Shown: positions 1-8,575 of the stretch, piece by piece
Layout: each line of letters opens with the position of its first letter
How positions within the stretch are numbered: position 1 is the stretch's first letter
NCBI GenBank assembly: GCA_051657715.1
Contig: JBOFLF010000035.1
Location: 29,381 to 93,380 of the forward strand
Source of the DNA: JBOFBH01 sp051657715
Lineage (GTDB): Bacteria > Actinomycetota > Actinomycetes > Actinomycetales > Angustibacteraceae
Direction: 5' to 3'
DNA length: 64,000 nucleotides
The notes under the pieces: generated by a model
What the model was told of the DNA's origin: nothing
Database searches by the model: none
What the model saw: only the letters and a program-made list of their open reading frames with translations
Made by a program: the position numbers and the translations under genes

Positions 1-1
1 C

Positions 2-1285
2 GAACGGCAGTTCGCCCGGGCGGTCATCGGGCGGTCCCTGGAGACCTTCGCCCGGGACGAGATCACCAGCGGTCGTACGCCGCTGGTGCCGCAGGAGGAG
101 GAAGACCTCTCCGAGGCGGTGCACGCGGCGTTGTTCGGGGTCGGGCGGCTGCAGCCGCTGCTAGACGACCCGCAGGTGGAAAACATCGACATCAACGGCT
201 GCGACCGGGTGTTCGTCGGCTATGCCGACGGCCGAGAGGAGGTCGTCCCCCCGGTGGCCGACACCGACGAGGAGCTGATCGAGCTCATCCAGGTGCTGGG
301 CTCTTACAGCGGCCTGGCGTCCCGGCCGTTCGATACCGCCAACCCCCAGCTGGACCTGCGGCTGCCGGACGGCAGCCGGATGTCCGCGGTCATGGGGGTG
401 TGCTCCCGCCCGGCGGTGTCGATCCGCCGGGCTCGGCTCGGCAGAGTCTTCCTGGACGACCTGGTGCGGTACGGCTCGATCGGCGCGGAGCTGGCCGCGT
501 TCCTGTCCGCCGCGATCATGGCCCGCAAGAACATCATGATCGCCGGTGCCACCAACGCGGGGAAGACCACGCTGTTGCGGGCGTTGGCCAACGAGATCCC
601 GCCGATCGAGCGGATCGTCACCGTGGAGCGCGCGCTGGAGCTGGGCCTGGGCGAGTTCGCGGACCTGCACCCGAACGTGGTGGCGTTTGAGGAGCGGCTG
701 CCCAACTCCGAAGGCCAGGGCCACATCTCGATGGCCGAGCTGGTGCGCCGCTCGCTGCGGATGAACCCGAGCCGGGTGATCGTCGGCGAGGTGCTCGGCG
801 ACGAGATCGTCACCATGCTCAACGCGATGAGCCAGGGCAACGACGGGTCGCTGTCCACCATCCACGCGAACAGCTCGATGGAGGTGTTCAACCGGATCTC
901 CACCTACGCCATCCAGTCGGTCGAGCGGCTCCCGGTGGAGGCCACGATGATGCTCATCGCCGGCGCCATCGATTTCGTGGTGTTCGTCCAGAAGCACAAC
1001 GACTACGCCGACGGCGGGCGGCTTCGCCGGTTCGTGTCCAGCGTCCGGGAGGTCAACGGGGTAGACGGCCGAGTGCTGTCCAGCGAGGTGTTCGCCGCTG
1101 GTCCGGACGGCATCGCGGTGCCCGCCGCACCGGTCGCCTGTCTCGACGACCTGACCGCGGTCGGCTACCGCGTGGGCCAGGTGCGGGACCACGGGGTGGC
1201 CCTGAACAGCTCTGCCGACCATGCCGCGGGCGCCGCTGCTGGTGCAGCCAACGACACGGTCGAGGCGTCGGGGCGATGGCGGTGA
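2..1285 (+). CDS. tadA: Tad pilus assembly ATPase TadA/CpaF (5' partial)
   Basis: This is the secretion ATPase that powers assembly of Flp/Tad type IVb pili at the inner face of the cytoplasmic membrane. The reading frame is open to the first base of the window, so the N-terminus lies upstream; the GTG at 86 is only an internal codon. The Walker A motif is GATNAGKTT (about nt 541-567). The downstream block VGEVLGDEIVTMLNAM is followed by GSLSTIHANS, the CpaF-type Walker B and His-box region. A long N-terminal domain precedes the ATPase core, as in CpaF. The 3' end overlaps tadB by 10 nt, which indicates translational coupling. The family assignment is firm. Missing upstream partners (TadZ/CpaE and an RcpC-like protein) are expected but not visible. 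Confidence 0.93.
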   Translation, partial: ERQFARAVIGRSLETFARDEITSGRTPLVPQEEEDLSEAVHAALFGVGRLQPLLDDPQVENIDINGCDRVFVGYADGREEVVPPVADTDEELIELIQVLGSYSGLASRPFDTANPQLDLRLPDGSRMSAVMGVCSRPAVSIRRARLGRVFLDDLVRYGSIGAELAAFLSAAIMARKNIMIAGATNAGKTTLLRALANEIPPIERIVTVERALELGLGEFADLHPNVVAFEERLPNSEGQGHISMAELVRRSLRMNPSRVIVGEVLGDEIVTMLNAMSQGNDGSLSTIHANSSMEVFNRISTYAIQSVERLPVEATMMLIAGAIDFVVFVQKHNDYADGGRLRRFVSSVREVNGVDGRVLSSEVFAAGPDGIAVPAAPVACLDDLTAVGYRVGQVRDHGVALNSSADHAAGAAAGAANDTVEASGRWR

Positions 1286-2175
1286 CCGACGTGAGCGTGC
1301 TGCCCTCGGTGGATGCGCTGCTGATCGTCGCGCTCGGTGGCGCGGTGGGAGCCGGGGTGCTGCTGCTGGTCCGTGCCCTCGTCCCGCCGCAGTCCGTCGG
1401 CCCGTCGACGGGGTCGGCGGCGGTCACCCGGCTGCGCGAGCTGGTGGCCCGGGCGGGCCGGCGCGGGCTGATCGCGGTGGCGGTCGGGGTCGTCATGCTG
1501 GCCGTGACCCGGTGGGTCGTCGCGGGCGTCGCGGTGGCCGTGCTGGCGTTCGCATGGCCAGCGCTGTTCGGCGGGGCTCGCGCGGAACGGGCGGCCATGG
1601 AGCGGTTGGAGGGCTTGGCAGCCTGGACGGAGTCGTTGCGGGACACCATCGCCGGGGCCGTCGGCCTGGAGCAGGCAATCCCGGCCACCGCGCACGCCGC
1701 CGCGCCGTCGGTGGCCGGACCGCTGCAGGCTCTGTCGGACCGGTTGCGGGTGCGGACCCCGTTGCCGGCCGCGCTCGCCCGGTTCGCCGAGGACCTCGAT
1801 GACGCGAGCGCGGACCTGGTCGTCTCCGCGCTGGTGCTGAACTCCCGGTTGCGCGGGCCAGGTCTGCGGCAGGTGCTGACGTCGCTGGCCGAGTCGGTGC
1901 GGGCCGATCTGGACGCCCGGCGGCGGATCGCTGCCGGGCGGGCCAGCACCCGGCGCAGCGTGCAGATCGTGGTGGGCGTGACCGTGGCATTCGTCGGCGG
2001 GCTGATCCTGTTCAATCGCGGCTACCTGGAGCCGTACACGACGGTCGCCGGTCAGGTGGTCCTGGCCACCATCTTCGGCCTGTTCGCCGCTGGCTTCGCC
2101 TGGATGCGGCGGCTGTCGCGATTCGTCACGCCGGAGCGGTTCCTGCGGCCCGGGCAGTTGCGGGTCGGCTCGTGA
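1276..2175 (+). CDS. tadB: Tad pilus inner-membrane platform protein TadB
   Basis: This 299-aa protein of the type II secretion F (GspF) family forms half of the membrane platform that couples the TadA ATPase to pilin extrusion. There is an N-terminal hydrophobic segment (about residues 11-34), a hydrophobic block near residues 60-90, a cytoplasmic helical GspF domain in the middle, and two C-terminal membrane segments (about residues 220-280). This is the usual TadB layout. The ATG at 1276 lies inside the end of tadA, and its stop overlaps the tadC GTG, so tadA-tadB-tadC are co-translated. The family call rests on topology and operon position. TadB and TadC are assigned by order. Confidence 0.85.
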   Translation: MAVTDVSVLPSVDALLIVALGGAVGAGVLLLVRALVPPQSVGPSTGSAAVTRLRELVARAGRRGLIAVAVGVVMLAVTRWVVAGVAVAVLAFAWPALFGGARAERAAMERLEGLAAWTESLRDTIAGAVGLEQAIPATAHAAAPSVAGPLQALSDRLRVRTPLPAALARFAEDLDDASADLVVSALVLNSRLRGPGLRQVLTSLAESVRADLDARRRIAAGRASTRRSVQIVVGVTVAFVGGLILFNRGYLEPYTTVAGQVVLATIFGLFAAGFAWMRRLSRFVTPERFLRPGQLRVGS

Positions 2176-3086
2176 TCGCGGTGATGCTCAGCGGCGCGGT
2201 CGTCGGCCTCGGTGCGTTGGTGGCGGTCCAGCTGCTGGTGCCCCGGCCGGTGTCGCCGGCTGTCGACCTGGCCCGGTTGGACGCCGAGCGCCGCAGGGTC
2301 GTGCGGACGTCCTCGCTGGTGGCCGACCGGCGGCATGAGAGCGAAAGCCTGCGGCTGCGTCGGCTGGGTGATCCGGTGGTGCGCGCCCTGCTGGCCCGTG
2401 GTGTCCAGCTGGTGACGCTGCGCACCGACCTGGCGGTCGTCGGGCGGTCGGTGGAAATGCACCTGGCCCGGTCGCTGCTGGGCGCTGCGGTGGGTCTGGT
2501 GCTGGCCGCCGTGCAGGGCGCGCTGCTGGTGGTCGCGGCGGGTCCGTCGCTGGCCCCGTTCGGTGTCGTCCTGCCGGTGCTCGGTGGGCTGGTCGGGTTG
2601 CTGCTGCCGACGGTCGAGGTACGGCGTCAGGCGACGGCGCGTCGTCGCGACTTCCGCCACGTGCTCGGGTCGTTCCTGGATCTGGTCGCGATGAACCTGG
2701 CCGGCGGTCGCGGTGTGCCGGAGGCGTTGACGTCGGCGTCCTCGGTGTCGTCGGGCTGGGCGATGGTCCGGCTCCGGGACGCCCTGGAGAACGCGCGGCT
2801 GCAGGGGGTGACCGCATGGGCCGCGCTCGGCCAGCTCGGCGAGGAGCTGGACGTCGACGAGCTGCGGGATCTGGCCGCGGCCCTCGGACTGGTGGCCGAG
2901 GACGGCGCGAAGGTGCGCGACTCGTTGACCGCGCGCGCGGCATCCATGCGGACCCGGGAGCTGGCCGAGATGGAGAGCCACGCTCAGGAGAACTCCCAGT
3001 CCATGCTCGTCGCGCAGCTGCTGCTGTGCCTCGGGTTCCTGATCTTCCTGACCTACCCGGCCGTGGCCAACGTGCTGGGCGGGTGA
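2172..3086 (+). CDS. tadC: Tad pilus inner-membrane platform protein TadC
   Basis: This 304-aa second GspF-family platform protein pairs with TadB in the Flp pilus machine. It starts with an N-terminal membrane anchor. A hydrophobic pair follows at about residues 95-150, then a cytoplasmic helical domain with a typical GspF stretch (FLDLVAMNLAGGRGVPEAL), and a C-terminal membrane segment ending in FLIFLTYPAVANVLGG. The start is a GTG that overlaps the tadB stop as GTGA. After its stop comes a 230-nt gap holding a tandem array, and then the pilin gene. The assignment is by fold and position. Confidence 0.85.
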   Translation: MIAVMLSGAVVGLGALVAVQLLVPRPVSPAVDLARLDAERRRVVRTSSLVADRRHESESLRLRRLGDPVVRALLARGVQLVTLRTDLAVVGRSVEMHLARSLLGAAVGLVLAAVQGALLVVAAGPSLAPFGVVLPVLGGLVGLLLPTVEVRRQATARRRDFRHVLGSFLDLVAMNLAGGRGVPEALTSASSVSSGWAMVRLRDALENARLQGVTAWAALGQLGEELDVDELRDLAAALGLVAEDGAKVRDSLTARAASMRTRELAEMESHAQENSQSMLVAQLLLCLGFLIFLTYPAVANVLGG

Positions 3087-3127
3087 GCACAATGAGCGCG
3101 ACCACGACGACGGCACTTGTGACGACC

Positions 3128-3247
3128 GTCACCACCGCGAGCGCGGTCAGCGTCACCACCGCGAGCGCGGCCGGCGTCACCACCGCGAGCGCGGCCGGCG
3201 TCACCGCCGCGAGCGCGGCCGGCGTCACCACCGCGAGCGCGGCCGGT
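3128..3247 (+). repeat. 24-bp tandem repeat, 5 copies, between tadC and flp
   Basis: Five consecutive 24-bp units begin GTCACCACCGCGAGCGCGG, with a few substitutions between copies. They fill most of the tadC-flp gap. One frame stays open through the array and would encode an eight-residue Ala/Ser/Thr/Val repeat, but it has no pilus-related content and I treat the array as intergenic. It could affect mRNA structure between platform and pilin genes. Confidence 0.9.
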
Positions 3248-3317
3248 GTCACCCGTATGAGCCCAGCCGCGGCAGTGCGAGTACCAGATCAACGGACGTC
3301 CTATGAGGAGGAACACC

Positions 3318-3581
3318 ATGAGGGGAAACAGCATGAGGCACAACCGTTCTGGCGGATCACGAGTGGGCGTGCTGCTCGACCCGGCGACACCGTTGGGTTT
3401 TCTGACGTTGCTGCTGCAGGATCGGCGTGCTCGACTTGCGACGTCCCGGGACGCGGGCGCGTCCGCGGTCGAGTGGGTGCTGATCTCCGCCATCCTGATC
3501 ACGATCGCCGGGGCGGTCGGGTTCATCATCTTCAAGGCCACCGAAACCAAGGCGAACTCCTTGGACTTCACCACTCCCTGA
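3318..3581 (+). CDS. flp: Flp family type IVb pilin
   Basis: This small (87 aa) prepilin is polymerised into the Flp/Tad pilus. After a basic leader comes the cleavage-type sequence DAG/ASAVEWVLIS, with the conserved Glu at +5, followed by one hydrophobic helix (LISAILITIAGAVGFIIF) and a short polar tail. The usual Glu-Tyr pair is Glu-Trp here. The start at 3318 is chosen because AGGAGG at 3306-3311 lies 6 nt before it; the ATG at 3303 overlaps that ribosome site. An ATG at 3333, also behind a GGGG stretch, is possible. It is expressed between tadC and the tadE genes. The prepilin peptidase is not in the window. Confidence 0.9.
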   Translation: MRGNSMRHNRSGGSRVGVLLDPATPLGFLTLLLQDRRARLATSRDAGASAVEWVLISAILITIAGAVGFIIFKATETKANSLDFTTP

Positions 3582-3625
3582 GCCCGACGCCCGCGGGCCG
3601 GCAGCGGGGTCGCCGGGACGCCGGT

Positions 3626-4000
3626 GTGTCCTCGATCGAGCTGGTGCTGTACACCCCGCTGCTGATGCTTCTCACATTCCTGGTGGTGCAGATGTCGTTG
3701 GCCTACCTGGGAAACCAGGTGGCGTCGGCGGCGGCCCGGGAGGGAGCCCGGGTCGCGCGCGTGGGCGGCGGCACCCCGCAGGCGTGCGCGGCCGGTGAGG
3801 CCAAGGCCCGCTCCATCATCGACTCGGTCGGTCGTGGCCTGCTGCGCACCACCACGCCCCCGAGCGTGCGACCGGTCGGAGCCGACCAGGTGCGGGCGCA
3901 GGTGCGCGGTGTCCCGCAGTACCTGATCCCGTTCGTCGACTTCGAGGTCGAGCAGGTGGTGCAAGGGCCGGTCGAACGCTTCGTACCGGACACGCCATGA
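3626..4000 (+). CDS. TadE-like pseudopilin (first copy)
   Basis: TadE-family minor pilin or pseudopilin of the Tad system. It has a hydrophobic N-terminal helix (SSIELVLYTPLLMLLTFLVV) with Glu near the start, then AAREGARVARVGGG, typical of TadE, and a short periplasmic domain. The start is uncertain. The nearest usual codon is the GTG at 3626, but this removes the basic leader and Gly (RRDAG) that a prepilin peptidase would need. The frame continues upstream without a stop, and a CTG at 3578 overlaps the flp stop as CTGA, so a rare CTG start giving about 140 aa is a real alternative. The gene overlaps the next one by ATGA. Confidence 0.82.
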   Translation: MSSIELVLYTPLLMLLTFLVVQMSLAYLGNQVASAAAREGARVARVGGGTPQACAAGEAKARSIIDSVGRGLLRTTTPPSVRPVGADQVRAQVRGVPQYLIPFVDFEVEQVVQGPVERFVPDTP

Positions 4001-4539
4001 CGAGCGAACATCAGACTCGGCGCCACTCGCGACCCGTAGGGCGCGCTCGGCTGCGGCACCGCGGCTCACCGCGACCGGAGCACCGCGGCTCACCGCGACC
4101 GGAGCACCGCGGCTCACCGCGACCGGAGCACCGCGAGCGTGGTTCGATGGCCATCGAGATGGTGTTGCTGGCCCCGGTGCTGTTCGCCTTCGCGCTGCTG
4201 GTGGTGGCGTGCGGTCGGTACGTCGACGTGCGGGGCGAGCTGCAGGCCACGGCGCGGGAGGCGGCTCGGGCGGCTTCGCTGGAGCGGTCCTCGGGTGCCG
4301 CGCAGTCCGCGGCCTCGCGGGTGGCCGCGGCGCAGGTGCCGGCGCGGGTCCGGTGTTCCGACGTCGTCGTCGAGTACCGGCCGGGTGACCCGGTGGCCGG
4401 CCGGATCGGGCTGGCCACGGCACGGCTGAGCTGCCGGGTGTCCTACGCGGGGCTGGGCCTGATCGGCCTACCCGGGGGAGCCGACCTGGCCGCATCCAGC
4501 AGCGCGCCCATCGACCCCTATCGCCGGACCCAGCGATGA
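3997..4539 (+). CDS. TadE-like pilus assembly protein (second copy)
   Basis: A 180-aa TadE-family protein with the pseudopilin signature RGSMAIEMVLLAPVLFAFA followed by REAARAASLER. The roughly 47 residues before it are an unusual Arg/His/Pro-rich leader that includes three copies of an eight-residue repeat (HRGSPRPE) encoded by a 24-bp tandem repeat. TadE leaders are normally short, so the true start could be internal, for example a codon near 4140 just before RGSMAIE, but no better ribosome site is evident. It starts as ATGA inside the stop of the preceding tadE-like gene and ends the same way at the next gene. Confidence 0.85.
   Translation: MTSEHQTRRHSRPVGRARLRHRGSPRPEHRGSPRPEHRGSPRPEHRERGSMAIEMVLLAPVLFAFALLVVACGRYVDVRGELQATAREAARAASLERSSGAAQSAASRVAAAQVPARVRCSDVVVEYRPGDPVAGRIGLATARLSCRVSYAGLGLIGLPGGADLAASSSAPIDPYRRTQR
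4057..4128 (+). repeat. 24-bp in-frame tandem repeat, 3 copies, in tadE-like leader
   Basis: Three identical 24-bp units (CACCGCGGCTCACCGCGACC plus GGAG) and a partial fourth encode HRGSPRPE repeats in the N-terminal leader of the second TadE-like protein. The unit length keeps the frame. Confidence 0.92.
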
Positions 4540-5096
4540 CCCCGGTGGTGGCCCGATCGGGAGCCAGCGCGGTCGGCGCGGCGCACCGGCGGGCCGGGGC
4601 ACACCAGCGGCCTGGCGTGCCCCGGCCTGGCGTGCCCCGGCCGAACGTGCCCGGTCCAGACGTCCACGAGCAGGGCGCGGTGACCGTGTTCGTCGTCGGG
4701 ATCGCGATCACCTTGATGGTGATGGCCGGCCTGGTGGTGGACGGCGGCAACGCGATCAACGCCCGGCAGACCATCGCCGACGACGTCGAGCAGGCAGCCC
4801 GAGCCGGTGCCAGCGCCATCGACACCGAAGTGCTGAGATCGGGGGGCATCGTGGTCATCGACCTGCCGCAAGCCCGCCGCCGGGCGATCGACTACCTGAC
4901 CCAGCTGGGGTATGACCCTGGCGGGATCTCGTTCCCGACCACCCTGCCCCAGGGCGGGCAGCAGTTCTCGGTGTCCGCCCAGGACGTCGTGCCGACCGAT
5001 GTGCTGCCGCTCATCGGGATCCGTCAATTCCCGGTCCGCGCGGTCGCCACCGCCCGCGCTGCGACCGGCATCACCGGGGAGGTGCCCGGCCCGTGA
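4536..5096 (+). CDS. TadG-like pilus assembly protein
   Basis: A 186-aa protein of the putative Flp pilus-assembly TadE/G-like family. A hydrophobic segment (AVTVFVVGIAITLMVMAGLV) is followed by VDGGNAINARQTIADDVEQ and AARAGASAID, the typical TadG N-terminal block. The C-terminal part is a short extracytoplasmic domain ending ATARAATGITGEVPGP. The first 45 residues are a Pro/Gly/Arg-rich leader containing PGVPR repeats. It overlaps both neighbours by 4 nt (ATGA, GTGA) and completes the pseudopilin set. It is shorter than classical TadG and lacks a von Willebrand domain, as is common in actinobacterial loci. Confidence 0.83.
   Translation: MTPVVARSGASAVGAAHRRAGAHQRPGVPRPGVPRPNVPGPDVHEQGAVTVFVVGIAITLMVMAGLVVDGGNAINARQTIADDVEQAARAGASAIDTEVLRSGGIVVIDLPQARRRAIDYLTQLGYDPGGISFPTTLPQGGQQFSVSAQDVVPTDVLPLIGIRQFPVRAVATARAATGITGEVPGP
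4611..4655 (+). repeat. 15-bp in-frame repeat in TadG-like leader
   Basis: Two exact 15-bp units (CCTGGCGTGCCCCGG) and a degenerate third encode PGVPR-PGVPR-PNVPG. It belongs to the same class of short tandem repeats seen in neighbouring genes. Confidence 0.8.
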
Positions 5097-8000
5097 GCCT
5101 GATCTCTGACGACCACATTCACCACCACACCGGCGACCGGGCGCCATCTGCGTTGCCCGGCCGGCCGCGTGGTCCGGAACGGTTCGTCCGCCAGCAGGCC
5201 GTGCTGGACGCTGCGGCGGCCGAGGACGGCCGTCCGGGCCGGCTTCGGGCGCTCGGGTCCGGGCTCGCGTTGCTGCTGCTCGTCGTCGGGGTGCCGGCGC
5301 TGCTGATCCGAGCTGGTGGGGTGCCCCACGTCCCGGCCTCCTGGCCGGATCGGCAGGCGCTGAGCCAGGCTCTGGACGTCGCGCAGGTGGTGCAGGTGCT
5401 CCTGCTGATCGTGTGGGTCGCGTGGCTCCAGTTCACCGTGTGCGTCGTCGTCGAGGCGGTCAGCGCTCTTCGCGGGGTGGGCCTGCCGGCGCGGGTCCCG
5501 CTGTCCGGGCCGACCCAGCGGATGGCGCGTGGTCTGGTCGGTGCGCTGCTGGTCGCCGGTGTGGTCACCGCGGGCACCGCCGGTACCGCGGCCGGGGCGA
5601 CCGCCGGGATCGCGGACGAGCGCACCGCCCGGCCCGGTTCGACGCCGGTTTCGGCAGCGGGTTGGGCGCCGGACGCGTGGTTCGCCGCTACCGGGATGAC
5701 AGCGGAGGTCGGGCGGCCCGCAGCCGTCGACCCGAGCGCTGGCTTCGCCGTTCACCCGACGGACGCCCGCTCGGCGGGTGCTCACGTACCGGGATCGGCG
5801 GGCCAGCACGGGATGGGGCTGGCGGTGGGTGGGCGCGGCACTTTTGGCGCCCCGCCTCCCTCAGCGTCCCCCGCTGATCCAGCATCCGGTTGGGGTGAGG
5901 GCCAGCGGGCCGGCCGGGTGCCTGCCGATACCCAGGGCCAGCAGGACGTGACGTCCTCAGCAGGCGGGCGGGCCACGCAGTCCGCGAGCACGCAGTCCGC
6001 GAGCTCGCAGCAGGCGAGCTCGCAGCAAGCGCGCGGGCAGAAGGTGTACACGGTCCGACCGCCCCAGGGTCGGTACCACGACAACCTCTGGGACATCGCC
6101 GAACGGCACCTGGGCGACGGGCGCCGCTACCCGGAGATCTACCAGCTGAACGTCGGGGTGGAGCAACCGGACGGTCGTCGGTTGGAGCTGAGCCGCTTGA
6201 TCCACCCGGGGTGGCGACTGGTGATGCCGGAGGACGCACGGGGAGTGCCCCGGGAGCAGGTGACCGTCACACACGATCCGAGCGCCGCCCTCGGTACGGG
6301 GGGCGGTGGCGGGCAGGGCGCCGGGTCAGCCGATGAGCGCGCGACAGAGTCCGGCTCGGCGCTCGGCGGGCCTGGCCAGGCTGACGAGCGCGTCGGTGAG
6401 CTCGGGAGCCCGGATCGCGGAGTGCTCACCCCGGGCGGCGGGTTGGTGGGCGGGTTGCTGATGGCGGGCCTGCTGGTCGCGCTGCGCCGGGCTCGACGTC
6501 GTCCCGCGAGTGGACCACCCGACCTGGAGGAGGCCGAGGTCGAGGTGGCGCTGCGGGTGGGTGCGGATCTGCACCGCAGCCAGATGGTCGACGTGGTCCT
6601 GCGGGATCTCGTGGACCGGTGCCGAGTCGAGGGGCTGGCGCGGCCGGCGGTGTTCGCCGCGCGGGTGTCCGCCGATCAGGTGGAGCTGCTCCTGGCCCCG
6701 CCGTCGACCCGAGCGCCTCGTGGCTGGGAGCCCGTGGGCGACGGTAGCTGCTGGCGGTCGCCGCTCGGTGGTCCGGTCGTGGCTGATGGCCCGCTCATCG
6801 GTCAGTCCACTGCGGCGGCTGGCGACGGGTCGTCGGGGCCTTTCCCGGCGTTGGTCTCGGTGGGCACCGACGCCGAGGGCCGGGACGTGCTGCTGGACCT
6901 GGCGACCGCGGGCGGTCCGATCGCGCTCACCGGCGACCCGGCCGGTGTGGCCGGCCTCGCTACGGCGATGGCGGTGTCCTTGGCCACCTCGCCGTGGGCG
7001 GGGGGCCTCACCATCCAGGTCGGGGGGTTGTCGGACGCGGTGCGGTCCGTCGCGCCGGACCGGTTGCGGGTCGTGGCCGACCCGGCGGCGTTGCTCACCG
7101 AGCTGGGCTCCGCGGCCAGGCCGTCGCACGACGACATCCTCACGGGTGATCCGACGGCGTCCTCGACCGTCGTCGTCCTGGCTTCCGAACCAGACCTGGA
7201 GGCGATCGCCGCGTTGACCGCGCCGGCTGGGCGGCGCCTGGGCGGGGTCGTGGTGGCGGCCGATATTCCCGGAGCTTCCTGGCAGCTACGCGTGGACGAG
7301 GCGGGCACGGTGGCGGTGAGGCCGCTGGGCCTGGAGGTCACCGGCGCTCGGCTGGATCCGGCTGTCCTGCCGGTGCTGGCCCGGTTGGTGGCCGGCGCTC
7401 GGCAGGCTCACCGGGAACCGGCGATCCCCGACGACGAGGTGCTCCCGGCACCTCCAGCTGGCGTCGACGTCGATGACGCGGCGTGGTTGGCGTCCCGGTG
7501 CCGGGTGGCGTTGCTCGGCGTCCCCGAGGTGTATGCGCCGGGTGCGTTGGACCCGTCGCGGATCCTGTTGGCCACCGAGGTGGTGGCGTATCTGGCGTTG
7601 CACCGGGGCGCCGGTCACGCCAGCGGCCGGGATGTCGAGGGCGGCCGTCCCGGGCTCGGCCCGGGGGTCCATCCCGAGGTGCTGGCCGCGGCGATCTGGC
7701 CTCGTGGCGTCGGCGCCGACGTGCGAGATGCCACGGTCGCCCGGGCGCGTGACTGGCTCGGTGCGGACGAGCATGGCGCCGCGCTGCTCATCACCGGGGC
7801 CGATGGGCGGCTGCGGTTGTCCGACCGGGTGGCCTCGGACTGGGACGTGGTGTGTTCGCTGGTGGCACGAGCCCGCGTCGCCCACGGCCAAGCGGGTGAG
7901 GCGGATCTGCTGCGTCGAGCGCTCAGGGTGGTACGCGGGCCGCTGCTGTCCGGGGTGCCGCACGATCGGTACGCCTGGCTGGCCCGCACGGGCATCGAGG

Positions 8001-8353
8001 GAACGGTGGTGCGGACGGTGGTCGCGGCCGCCCACCGGCTCAGCACCGTGCTGCTGGACGATGACCCGCCCGCCGCTCAGGTGGCCGCATCCGGTGGCCT
8101 GCGGCTCGCCCCGCGTGAGCAGCTGTTGTGGCGTGACCTGATGCGCGCCGCGCACCGCCAGGACGGCTCGGGTGACGGGCCAGGCGACGGCGGTCCTGTG
8201 GGTGCGTCGTCGGCGTCCGGGGGATCGGCCCGGGTGTTGGAGGCGGTCCGGCAGGCTCGGGCGGTGCTGTCCGACCTGGGCGATCCGCTTGACGCGCGGA
8301 CCGAGGCGTTGATCGAGGAGCTAGCGCCGGGCCTGCCCGCCCGCCTGGCGTGA
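5093..8353 (+). CDS. Large membrane LysM protein with C-terminal BTAD-like domain (Tad locus)
   Basis: A 1086-aa protein closing the Tad operon; the GTG start overlaps the TadG-like stop. Three hydrophobic segments lie in the first 180 residues. A long Ala/Gly/Ser-rich extracytoplasmic stretch contains 15-bp repeats. It is followed by a LysM module at about residues 316-378 (DNLWDIAERHLGDGRRYPEI, then HPGWRLVMP), a further membrane segment near 442-466 with an Arg-rich stop-transfer, and a cytoplasmic half. The last 250 residues resemble the bacterial transcriptional activator (BTAD) helical domain found in SARP-type proteins. LysM modules bind peptidoglycan, so a role anchoring or sensing the pilus at the wall is plausible, but this is inference. 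No typical DNA-binding domain is evident. Confidence 0.78.
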   Translation: MSLISDDHIHHHTGDRAPSALPGRPRGPERFVRQQAVLDAAAAEDGRPGRLRALGSGLALLLLVVGVPALLIRAGGVPHVPASWPDRQALSQALDVAQVVQVLLLIVWVAWLQFTVCVVVEAVSALRGVGLPARVPLSGPTQRMARGLVGALLVAGVVTAGTAGTAAGATAGIADERTARPGSTPVSAAGWAPDAWFAATGMTAEVGRPAAVDPSAGFAVHPTDARSAGAHVPGSAGQHGMGLAVGGRGTFGAPPPSASPADPASGWGEGQRAGRVPADTQGQQDVTSSAGGRATQSASTQSASSQQASSQQARGQKVYTVRPPQGRYHDNLWDIAERHLGDGRRYPEIYQLNVGVEQPDGRRLELSRLIHPGWRLVMPEDARGVPREQVTVTHDPSAALGTGGGGGQGAGSADERATESGSALGGPGQADERVGELGSPDRGVLTPGGGLVGGLLMAGLLVALRRARRRPASGPPDLEEAEVEVALRVGADLHRSQMVDVVLRDLVDRCRVEGLARPAVFAARVSADQVELLLAPPSTRAPRGWEPVGDGSCWRSPLGGPVVADGPLIGQSTAAAGDGSSGPFPALVSVGTDAEGRDVLLDLATAGGPIALTGDPAGVAGLATAMAVSLATSPWAGGLTIQVGGLSDAVRSVAPDRLRVVADPAALLTELGSAARPSHDDILTGDPTASSTVVVLASEPDLEAIAALTAPAGRRLGGVVVAADIPGASWQLRVDEAGTVAVRPLGLEVTGARLDPAVLPVLARLVAGARQAHREPAIPDDEVLPAPPAGVDVDDAAWLASRCRVALLGVPEVYAPGALDPSRILLATEVVAYLALHRGAGHASGRDVEGGRPGLGPGVHPEVLAAAIWPRGVGADVRDATVARARDWLGADEHGAALLITGADGRLRLSDRVASDWDVVCSLVARARVAHGQAGEADLLRRALRVVRGPLLSGVPHDRYAWLARTGIEGTVVRTVVAAAHRLSTVLLDDDPPAAQVAASGGLRLAPREQLLWRDLMRAAHRQDGSGDGPGDGGPVGASSASGGSARVLEAVRQARAVLSDLGDPLDARTEALIEELAPGLPARLA
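5975..6034 (+). repeat. 15-bp in-frame tandem repeat, 4 units, before the LysM module
   Basis: Two copies of ACGCAGTCCGCGAGC are followed by two diverged copies (TCGCAGCAGGCGAGC and a variant). They encode a Ser/Gln/Ala linker just before the LysM domain. Confidence 0.85.
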
Positions 8354-8575
8354 CTCCTGTCGTCCCGACTCCTGTCGTGGCCAGAGCGTCATGTCGTGCC
8401 GAAGCGCCATCCAGCCGCCGCCCCCTGCCGCAGGGCCGTACACCCAGCCGGTGTCCTTGGGGTCGCCACGGTTGTCGGACCGCCTGATCGCGCCCGACCT
8501 CGACGCGTTGCGCCGGGGGCGAACGACGGCAGCAGATGGTGGCGAGGGGCCGGGGTGGTGCAGCAGGATCGCGGC

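Noticed and set aside
2816..3625. Long plus-strand frame joining the 24-bp array to the first TadE-like gene
   Set aside because: It runs through tadC and the pilin gene in another frame; only the part after about 3578 has TadE character.
3053..4858. 601-residue open frame on the minus strand
   Set aside because: Antisense to flp and the tadE/G genes; its repeats only mirror the DNA repeats.
8354..8575. Minus-strand segment reading DPKDTGWVYGPAAGGGGWMA
   Set aside because: It looks protein-like but has no usable start codon in frame and no ribosome site.
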